25,919 nt of DNA from Anaerolineales bacterium UBA1136 (lineage in GTDB: Bacteria > Chloroflexota > Anaerolineae > Anaerolineales > UBA11657). The notes below the pieces were generated by a model. That model was given only the letters and a program-made list of their open reading frames with translations, made no database searches and was not told the DNA's origin. Made by a program: the position numbers and the translations under genes. The stretch spans positions 20,612 to 46,530 of the forward strand of contig DCAJ01000051.1 of assembly GCA_002311455.1 (NCBI GenBank), given 5' to 3'. Below are positions 18,094-24,251 of this stretch, piece by piece; within the stretch, counting starts at the first letter, position 1; each line of letters begins with the position of its first letter.

Positions 18094-18099
18094 TATAAT
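18094..18099 (+). promoter_or_regulatory. -10 box for the tRNA-Arg gene
   Basis: A consensus TATAAT lies 27 bases before the tRNA 5' end, so transcription could start about 20 bases ahead of it. No convincing -35 box at the right spacing is seen; TTGTTG at 18076 is too close, with a 12-base spacer. Confidence 0.45.
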
Positions 18100-18126
18100 A
18101 TTGTGTTAGGTTGAGCTGGAAAATTT

Positions 18127-18199
18127 GCCCCGGTAGCTCAAATGGAAGAGCGAGGCTCTCCTAAAGCCTAGGTTAAGGGTTCGAGTCCCTTCCGGGGTA
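18127..18199 (+). tRNA. tRNA-Arg (anticodon CCT)
   Basis: A complete 73-base cloverleaf can be drawn. The acceptor arms are GCCCCGG and CCGGGGT with discriminator A. The D stem is GCTC/GAGC with loop AAATGGAA. The anticodon stem AGGCT/AGCCT carries loop CTCCTAA, giving anticodon CCT, which reads AGG. A five-base variable loop is followed by the T stem AAGGG/CCCTT with loop TTCGAGT. A20 and C35 agree with arginine identity. The terminal pair is G1-U72, a wobble. CCA is not encoded, so it must be added after transcription. Confidence 0.95.
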
Positions 18200-18230
18200 C
18201 AATGTAGTCATTCAACAGTTTTGGCAAGTG

Positions 18231-19526
18231 TCAGATTGTTTCTATACGTTCAGATAACACTTCTAGCAGTCGGTCTAATTCCTCTACAGTATTGTAGTGT
18301 GCCGGTCCAACTCTTATCATGCCGCCTGTTTCTGTCAGACCTAATTGGTTTATTATTTCAATAGCATAATGGTGTCCATCCCAAACGAATATGTTTTCAT
18401 CAGCCAGGATTTTAGCTATATCTCTAGGCTGGCATCCATCTACAGTGAAAGATACTGTTGGCACACGTTCGCTAAGTCGATTTGTGTCTGTAATACCCCA
18501 AATTCTTACTCCAGAGGTTTTCAGCAACCCTTCAATTAAGTGTGTGCTTAGTTTTTGCTCGTAGGCTTGAATGGCAGCCATACCACAATGAAGATGTAGC
18601 CTACGATTGGACATTGCAGAAAATTGACTGGCATAGTCATGACCAAACTCACTACCTACCCATGCTATATGTTCGAGTGCTCCCAATGTACCTGCCTGTC
18701 CTTCATGACTTTGCGTGCCTGTTTCAAACTTGTGGGGCGGTTTGTTTTCAGCGGGACGCACCTTGTATGCTGGAAGGCTATCGAGTAACTCATATTTAGC
18801 CCAAAGCACACCTTGATGAGGTCCAAAGAATTTGTACGGACTGCATACCAGAAAATCAGCCCCAATGGCTTGAACATCTGTAGGAGCGTGAGGAGCGTAT
18901 TGGACGGCATCAACAAATACTAATGCTCCTACAGAGTGCGCCATAGCAGCAATTTTCTTTACCGGGTTGATTGTCCCCACTGAATTTGATGCATAACCAA
19001 CTGCTACCAATTTGGTTTTATTGGTCAGTAGTTTTTCAAAACTTTCCAAATTGAGAGTGCAGTCTCTTGGGTCAAAGTCTATCCAGCGTATCTTGGCACC
19101 AGTTTCGTCTGAGAGTTGTAACCATGGAGCTATATTTGCATCATGATCCAGGCGTGTGACTATAATCTCATGTTCGGGCTGTATCCATTGTGTTAGAGAG
19201 TGGGAAATGGCAAAAGTAAGGCTGGTCATATTTTGACCAAACACTATCTCTCTCTCAGTTTCTGCGTTGAGGAACTCAGACATAGCGAGGCGAGTCTCGA
19301 GCAAAACAGCGTCAGTGTCCAAAGAGGTACGGAAAGTTCCTCCACTATTTGCATTGTTTCTTAGCAAATAGTTTTGTATTTGGTCTAAACTAGATTGGCA
19401 TATCTGCGTGCCGCCTGGGTTATCCAGATATATTCTATTTACTCCGTTGTCTTTTATGTCAAGAGATGGAAATCTAGCACGCACCTTAATTGTATCAAGG
19501 TACTCAGAAGGAAATGTGTTACTCAT
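18231..19526 (-). CDS. Cysteine desulfurase-like PLP enzyme lacking the catalytic cysteine
   Basis: This 431-residue class V aminotransferase-fold protein resembles the subfamily called 'cysteine desulfurase family, VC1184-type'. Landmarks are 'IYLDNPGGTQICQ' (32-44), 'NNANSGGTFRTS' (57-68), the PLP-contacting D206 in 'VFVDAVQYAPH', and the Schiff-base lysine K232 in 'VCSPYKFFGPHQGVLWAK'. Where SufS-like enzymes carry a catalytic cysteine after G-H-H/x, this protein reads 'GHHYAIEI' with Y387, so it is unlikely to make a persulfide there. A selenocysteine lyase-, isopenicillin epimerase- or aminotransferase-like reaction is possible, but the substrate is not known. It is the only - strand gene in the window, ending 31 bases from the tRNA and diverging from the HhH genes. 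A -10 box five bases before its ATG suggests a leaderless message. Confidence 0.87.
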   Translation of the reverse strand: MSNTFPSEYLDTIKVRARFPSLDIKDNGVNRIYLDNPGGTQICQSSLDQIQNYLLRNNANSGGTFRTSLDTDAVLLETRLAMSEFLNAETEREIVFGQNMTSLTFAISHSLTQWIQPEHEIIVTRLDHDANIAPWLQLSDETGAKIRWIDFDPRDCTLNLESFEKLLTNKTKLVAVGYASNSVGTINPVKKIAAMAHSVGALVFVDAVQYAPHAPTDVQAIGADFLVCSPYKFFGPHQGVLWAKYELLDSLPAYKVRPAENKPPHKFETGTQSHEGQAGTLGALEHIAWVGSEFGHDYASQFSAMSNRRLHLHCGMAAIQAYEQKLSTHLIEGLLKTSGVRIWGITDTNRLSERVPTVSFTVDGCQPRDIAKILADENIFVWDGHHYAIEIINQLGLTETGGMIRVGPAHYNTVEELDRLLEVLSERIETI

Positions 19527-19531
19527 TCTTT

Positions 19532-19537
19532 ATTATA
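19532..19537 (-). promoter_or_regulatory. -10 box abutting the desulfurase-like gene (leaderless start)
   Basis: On the minus strand TATAAT is separated from the ATG by only AAAGA. Transcription would begin at or next to the A of the start codon, and no Shine-Dalgarno is present. A -35 box is not convincing. The 118-base divergent gap also has TAAAAT at 19630-19635, ten bases before the + strand HhH gene. Confidence 0.45.
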
Positions 19538-19644
19538 TCAGTTCAAAATAGTAGGTGAATTGCACATTGTCACCATTTCTATTGCTATTTAAGTTATGAG
19601 GACGAGACCTATCAAGTTTTACCCTATGCTAAAATTAGCTTGCC

Positions 19645-20520
19645 ATGGATGGTCGCCGTATAAACCTAAATTCAGCCGGTCTGTCAGTTATTCTACAGGA
19701 AACGGCATTGGATGCACGCAAGGCGGAGATCCTAATTGATGCACGACCATTTTGGGACTACTCTGAATTGCGTATGCTGCCTGGTTTTGGCAAGAAGACG
19801 TTACTAAAACTTGCTGATGTTGCAACAGTAGTTCCTCCTCAGCCCATCAATATAAATATGTGTAGTGCAGAAGACCTTCAATCAATACCAGGTGTAGGAA
19901 TTGTGCTGGCACGGCGCATTGTAGCAGACCGTCCATATGGCAGCTTAGAGGATGTGGCACTGGTAAAGGGAATTAGTACTACTGTAATGCATGTGTTGCG
20001 ACAGCGCTCTGTGGCCGTTATTGCAATACATGACAATAACGCAGAATCTGTTTGGTCTAATACAGTTCCAATGGATATAAACATTTGTGATGAAGAATTG
20101 TTGTTACAGCTACCCGGAGTAGGGCCCAAGCTTGCCAGAAGGATTGTTTCTCGTAGACCATTAGATCATATTGATGATTTGCGTGAAGTAAAGGGTATAG
20201 GCGCAACCCAATTTGAAAAACTGAGTAGTTTATGCGAGGTGTCAGCCACAGTTGCCCAGGGTATGCAGGCTGATTTTGTCGAGGACGATACATGGTTCTC
20301 CGAAGGTGTCGTAGAAAATTCCGGTTTTGAATCAAGCTTAGCCTTGCCCCAGGTGGCTAATCCGGTAATGTCACTTGTTGCTTATGAAGCTGCGGTGGAT
20401 CAGGAAATACGTAGAAGAATTCCATTGTTATTGTCGGGTTGGCTAGTAGCTACCGTAATAATTATTGGACTATTTTTACTGGAGAATTATGGATTCATTA
20501 GTATTAATTTGTCCAGATAA
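19645..20520 (+). CDS. Membrane-anchored helix-hairpin-helix (ComEA-like) repeat protein
   Basis: This 291-residue protein has three ComEA-type HhH units followed by one membrane segment. Unit 1 (about 6-58) has lost the first hairpin but keeps 'LRMLPGFGKKTLLKL'. Unit 2 (68-120) keeps 'LQSIPGVGIVLARRIV' while its second hairpin ('VKGISTTVM') is degenerate. Unit 3 (144-196) is intact, with 'LLQLPGVGPKLARRIV' and 'VKGIGATQFEKL'. HhH units bind the DNA backbone without sequence specificity. The hydrophobic segment lies at about 260-278, preceded by 'EIRRR', so the HhH part is predicted to be cytoplasmic. Classical ComEA has the reverse order and an outside HhH. An acidic linker covers about 208-256. 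The next gene is a related HhH protein 27 bases away. DNA tethering to the membrane is inference. Confidence 0.75.
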   Translation: MDGRRINLNSAGLSVILQETALDARKAEILIDARPFWDYSELRMLPGFGKKTLLKLADVATVVPPQPININMCSAEDLQSIPGVGIVLARRIVADRPYGSLEDVALVKGISTTVMHVLRQRSVAVIAIHDNNAESVWSNTVPMDINICDEELLLQLPGVGPKLARRIVSRRPLDHIDDLREVKGIGATQFEKLSSLCEVSATVAQGMQADFVEDDTWFSEGVVENSGFESSLALPQVANPVMSLVAYEAAVDQEIRRRIPLLLSGWLVATVIIIGLFLLENYGFISINLSR

Positions 20521-20547
20521 ATTCTTGAATCTGTCAAAGATATTCTA

Positions 20548-22377
20548 ATGAATCCTGACTCACGTAAGATTGATATAAACACTGCTTCGATCAGTGCTCT
20601 AATCCAATTGCCTCAAGTTGGTCCAGCGCTTGCTAGTGAAATAATTGCTGCTCGTCCATATGCACGCCTTTCTGAACTCAAGCTGGTATCTGGTATAGGT
20701 GAAAAAATTTACACTGTACTCAAGGATTATTTGCGTGTTGCCACTGATAGCGTAGTGGCGGCGGCGCATCTCAGTGATAATGCCATCTCTTCATCTTCAT
20801 TGATAGTGTCTGGCAAGCTGGATATAAATAGAGCTTCCATACAAGAATTACAAGATGTACCCGGAATTGGACTGGCGCTGGCCAAGACTATCGTGGCAGG
20901 CAGGCCGTATGGGCGCTTACCAGATTTGCGGAAGGTTAGCGGAGTAGGTCACAAATTGTATGCAGGACTACACAAATATTTACGCGTACCTACTAGTCGC
21001 AGTTCGTCAGATAGATCAGAGCAACCACGATTGGAACCAAGCTCAAAGCGTAAATATAATTCCACATCTTATTCCGATGAAATTCTAGAAATGCCATCCT
21101 TTGAAGACGATACCAGTTCCGTACTAAGCGTTTCTGATTATTCTGATAGTAGATCTGAGGACAGCGATCCTGTCGAGGTTGACACAGTGAAGGAATTGAT
21201 TGGCCCACCAATAATAGATGGCGGCGGTCAGGTTACTGTGGACTTGGAATCATCAGGGAGAGTATCTGCAGACTCAGTAAAGATTGTGAACAAGAGATTG
21301 AGGTCTGATTGGCAACCCGTAAATATTGCTATCAGACCTTATAGGCGACGAAGACGATGGAGGCTGATTGCTGCAGCTGTGATCGCTGGCAGCATTCTTG
21401 GGGTATTACAGACCTATGGTTTGCTGGGAAAAGTAATTTCTAATCCTATGGGGTTTTTGTCAATTGGATTAGATGAGCAATTATTTCTCGAGAGTGAACA
21501 AGAAGATCAATTGCAAGGTATTAGTACGTCTACAATAGTAATTCCAACTGTGGTGTCTAGTCAGATAGCAATAAGTCAATCAACGTTAACTGCGATGGTT
21601 GTCGAGACATCATCTGTGATTAAAGTCACTTCTGCAAGCACGCAGACTGTCTCAGAAATATCATCAGTCGTCATAACTCCTGAAGTTGAAAAAATTCCTA
21701 CAGTAACGCCAATTGTGATCCCTACTATGACTCAAATGCCTACCCCTACAAAGGCTGCTCCAATTCCACAAAGTGTGCGAAACCTTAATCCCACAGTTGT
21801 TCCTAGATTCGTACTTTGGGAGGAGGGGTTTGAACCACTACGGTTTGCTAATTGGGGGAGGAACGAGACGGAGAACTGGTATTCAGGAATTGAGGATGGT
21901 GTTTTTAGGCTCATAACAAAGCAGCGTAACAAGCAATTTTACTCCTCAGCACCCGAATCTGATCTAGTCGAGCGCAATTTTTATTATGAAGGTGATGTAA
22001 TAGTAGAATATTGTACTGGAAAGGATTTCTATGGATTGCTCTTTAAAGCAAAATTAGATGTTGATGAATATTTTGCTGCTACTATAACATGCGAAGGTAA
22101 TTATCGATTGATAAGCAAGATGAATGGCATTTACGAGGACTTACGCATAGCTGCTTCGGATGTCGTTCCACAGGGGCCCGGTATTTATCGTCTTGGGATT
22201 CTCCTGAAGGGAGATAGCTTCAGCCTGCATGTTGATGGCTTACAGGTACACACATATACCTGGGACGGCCTAGATCAAGTTGCTTCTGGAGAATTTGGAG
22301 TGTATGCGCGTTCAGTTGAATCCGACGAGTTAAAGGTGAGTTGGGACAACCTTATTGCGACTGAACTAGAACGCTGA
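20548..22377 (+). CDS. HhH repeats, membrane segment and extracytoplasmic lectin-like domain
   Basis: This 609-residue protein has an unusual layout. Two well-preserved ComEA-type HhH units lie at 8-63 ('LIQLPQVGPALASEII', 'LVSGIGEKIYTVL') and 91-146 ('LQDVPGIGLALAKTIV', 'KVSGVGHKLYAGL'). A Ser/Asp-rich flexible linker covers about 150-250. A basic cluster R263-R272 (RPYRRRRRWR) precedes one membrane segment at about 273-293. A Ser/Thr/Pro-rich stalk follows (about 325-415), and the end (about 420-605) is a beta-rich domain resembling ConA/LamG-like or DUF1080-type beta-sandwiches ('GVFRLITKQRN', 'YRLGILLKGDSFSLHVDG'). The positive-inside rule puts HhH in the cytoplasm and the beta-sandwich outside. 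It pairs with the HhH gene before it. A function linking DNA to the envelope is inference; a competence role is an alternative. Confidence 0.78.
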   Translation: MNPDSRKIDINTASISALIQLPQVGPALASEIIAARPYARLSELKLVSGIGEKIYTVLKDYLRVATDSVVAAAHLSDNAISSSSLIVSGKLDINRASIQELQDVPGIGLALAKTIVAGRPYGRLPDLRKVSGVGHKLYAGLHKYLRVPTSRSSSDRSEQPRLEPSSKRKYNSTSYSDEILEMPSFEDDTSSVLSVSDYSDSRSEDSDPVEVDTVKELIGPPIIDGGGQVTVDLESSGRVSADSVKIVNKRLRSDWQPVNIAIRPYRRRRRWRLIAAAVIAGSILGVLQTYGLLGKVISNPMGFLSIGLDEQLFLESEQEDQLQGISTSTIVIPTVVSSQIAISQSTLTAMVVETSSVIKVTSASTQTVSEISSVVITPEVEKIPTVTPIVIPTMTQMPTPTKAAPIPQSVRNLNPTVVPRFVLWEEGFEPLRFANWGRNETENWYSGIEDGVFRLITKQRNKQFYSSAPESDLVERNFYYEGDVIVEYCTGKDFYGLLFKAKLDVDEYFAATITCEGNYRLISKMNGIYEDLRIAASDVVPQGPGIYRLGILLKGDSFSLHVDGLQVHTYTWDGLDQVASGEFGVYARSVESDELKVSWDNLIATELER

Positions 22378-22421
22378 ATAGTTCCACTTTTGTTCTGACG
22401 ATTTCTTGAAAGGGTAGACTA

Positions 22422-22436
22422 ATTATTACTAATAAT
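22422..22436. repeat. Perfect AT-only palindrome upstream of glpD
   Basis: ATTATTA and TAATAAT flank a single C, giving seven paired bases per arm. It lies in the 110-base gap before the glycerol-3-phosphate dehydrogenase, just after TTGAAA (22406-22411), which could be a -35 box. An operator is possible. The same bases are in frame with the downstream gene and include two ATT codons that could be unusual starts. Confidence 0.4.
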
Positions 22437-22487
22437 AGAAAGAATTCTAGGCGTACAGCTATAGAATTACTTCAAAGTAATCCCTCA

Positions 22488-24143
22488 GTGTCAGTCCTTA
22501 TTATAGGTGGCGGAATAAATGGTGCTGGTGTTTTTCGTGATTTGGCTTTACAGGGTGTAGATGTCTTGTTAGTTGATAAATCAGATTTTTCCTCAGGCAC
22601 AAGTTCAGCAACTTCACACATGGCTCATGGTGGCTTACGTTATTTGGAAAATGGTGATTTCAATTTGGTTCGTGAGGCAGTCAGTGAGCGTAACCTGTTA
22701 ATTGAAAATGCTCCTCATTATGTGAATCCTTTGCCTACAACAATCCCAATATTCAAATGGTATTCGGGTTTGTTAAATGCGCCGTTAAAGTTTCTGGGTC
22801 TTCTGGACAAAACAGTTGAGCGTGGTGCTATGTTGATAAAGATTGGTTTATTATTATACGATTCATTTACGCGTTCTACCGGAACTGTACTCCGACATAG
22901 ATTTATGTCGAGATCAGACTCCTTAGCTCGATTTCCTTTACTTAACCCTGATGTACTTTGTACGGCTACTTATTATGATGCTTCTATATTGGCTCCTGAA
23001 AGGGTCTGTACAGAATTGATTTGCGATGCATTAGATATGGGTGGTCATGCACAAGTCGCTAACTATGTGTCAGCTTTTGGAGCGTTTGGTGAGGAAGTTA
23101 GATTGCGGGATGAGTTGACTGGTGAGATGTATACAGTGAAGCCAAAATTAGTTGTTAATGCATCTGGTCCATGGATAGATAAGGTTAACCAATCGCTGAA
23201 GCGAGACACCGCACTTGTTAGTGGTAGTAAAGGTTCTCACATAGTAATTGACAATTATCAATTACGAACTGCTATAAGTAACCATGAATTCTTTTTTGAG
23301 AATGATGATGGACGTATAGTATTAATATGTCCTCTCGCGGACAAAATATTAATAGGTACGTCGGAATTATTTTGTGACGACCCCAATCATGTATGCTGTA
23401 CACCTGAAGAGGTAGATTACTTCATTACAATGATTTTGAAAGTGTTTCCAAAAGCAGTTGTGAGTAAGGACCAGATTGTTTTTTCGTTTTCCGGTGTAAG
23501 ACCGCTTATGTTTGGCAAATCGAGTGATCCTGGTAATATCAGTCGCGACCATAGAGTGTTGTTGTTGTCACCTGGGCAAGGAATTGACTTCCCAATTTAT
23601 ACTTTGGTAGGAGGCAAGTGGACCACATTCCGATCGTTGGCGGAAAAGGCAACTGATCAAACTTTGATAACTCTAGGTCGAAAACGTCAATATAGTACAC
23701 GTAATTTGTCTATTGGAGGCGGTAAAGATTATCCGCAGGGGATGGATGCCGAGAAGCGTTTTTTAGATAACATAATATTAGAAACTGGCTTTGAGGCCCA
23801 CAGAGTTAAGGAGTTGTTCGATCGTTATGGAACTAGAGCAGCAAATGTTGCAAGTTTCATTGCTGGAGAGACTGAGGAGACTGATCCTTGTCTTGATAAC
23901 CATGCAGGCTATACTCGTGGAGAAATAACTTTTCTTACAAGACACGAATATGTTTTGCGTTTGGAAGACTTAATCTTAAGACGCACACTCCTAGCAATGT
24001 TAGGTGAAATCAGTGTTGGATTGATTGTAGAACTGGCACAAGTGGTAGGAGATGAATTAGGGTGGTCTGAGAGTACTCGTAAAGATGAGGTTGATGATGT
24101 CTTAAGTGTATTGTCCCGCAAACATGGCGTCAAGTTGTGTTGA
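22488..24143 (+). CDS. glpD: FAD-dependent glycerol-3-phosphate dehydrogenase
   Basis: This protein (551 residues from GTG at 22488) oxidises glycerol 3-phosphate to dihydroxyacetone phosphate and passes electrons to quinone at the membrane. The FAD-binding motif is 'VLIIGGGINGAG' at the very N-terminus, with D30 in 'VLLVDKSDFSSGTSS' as the ribose-binding acid. 'SHMAHGGLRYLENGDF' matches the family pattern. The C-terminal DAO_C region (about 425-550) contains 'TRGEITFLTRHEYVLRLEDLILRRT'. The start is doubtful: the frame stays open upstream to a stop at 22407, and the encoded residues (ending 'IELLQSNPSV') look like the family's normal N-terminus, but they contain no ATG, GTG or TTG. An ATT at 22422, seven bases after AAAGGG, would add 22 residues. 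Confidence 0.92.
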   Translation: MSVLIIGGGINGAGVFRDLALQGVDVLLVDKSDFSSGTSSATSHMAHGGLRYLENGDFNLVREAVSERNLLIENAPHYVNPLPTTIPIFKWYSGLLNAPLKFLGLLDKTVERGAMLIKIGLLLYDSFTRSTGTVLRHRFMSRSDSLARFPLLNPDVLCTATYYDASILAPERVCTELICDALDMGGHAQVANYVSAFGAFGEEVRLRDELTGEMYTVKPKLVVNASGPWIDKVNQSLKRDTALVSGSKGSHIVIDNYQLRTAISNHEFFFENDDGRIVLICPLADKILIGTSELFCDDPNHVCCTPEEVDYFITMILKVFPKAVVSKDQIVFSFSGVRPLMFGKSSDPGNISRDHRVLLLSPGQGIDFPIYTLVGGKWTTFRSLAEKATDQTLITLGRKRQYSTRNLSIGGGKDYPQGMDAEKRFLDNIILETGFEAHRVKELFDRYGTRAANVASFIAGETEETDPCLDNHAGYTRGEITFLTRHEYVLRLEDLILRRTLLAMLGEISVGLIVELAQVVGDELGWSESTRKDEVDDVLSVLSRKHGVKLC

Positions 24144-24240
24144 AAATATGTTCAAATAGATGGGTTTATTTGTTACTAATATGCTAGTATTAACAGCTTT
24201 CCTGCTTTAGATTGTCTAGGCTAGAAGTTCTATCAAGACT

Positions 24241-24245
24241 GGGAG
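24241..24245 (+). promoter_or_regulatory. Ribosome binding site (GGGAG) for the APC permease
   Basis: GGGAG is six bases before the ATG at 24252 and fixes that start. I see no convincing promoter in the 108-base gap after glpD; TATGCT at 24180 has no matching -35 box. Confidence 0.6.
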
Positions 24246-24251
24246 ATTTTT

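Noticed and set aside
18055..18126. Intrinsic terminator after sdhB
   Set aside because: No GC-rich stem followed by a T-run could be found; only the tRNA -10 box stands out.
18127..18199. tRNA as an integration site for a mobile element
   Set aside because: No integrase gene, no direct repeat of the tRNA 3' end and no phage-like genes are seen on either side in the window.
18200..18230. Bidirectional terminator between the tRNA and the convergent - strand gene
   Set aside because: Only five-base complementary arms with a long loop were found, too weak to support a hairpin.
21490..21790. Ser/Thr/Pro-rich stretch as a frameshifted or non-coding segment
   Set aside because: The frame stays open through it and it joins a membrane segment to a folded domain, as expected for an exported stalk.
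24140..24190. Promoter for the APC permease (TTGAAA at 24140 or TATGCT at 24180)
   Set aside because: Neither box has a partner at 15-19 bases, so the call would not be supportable.
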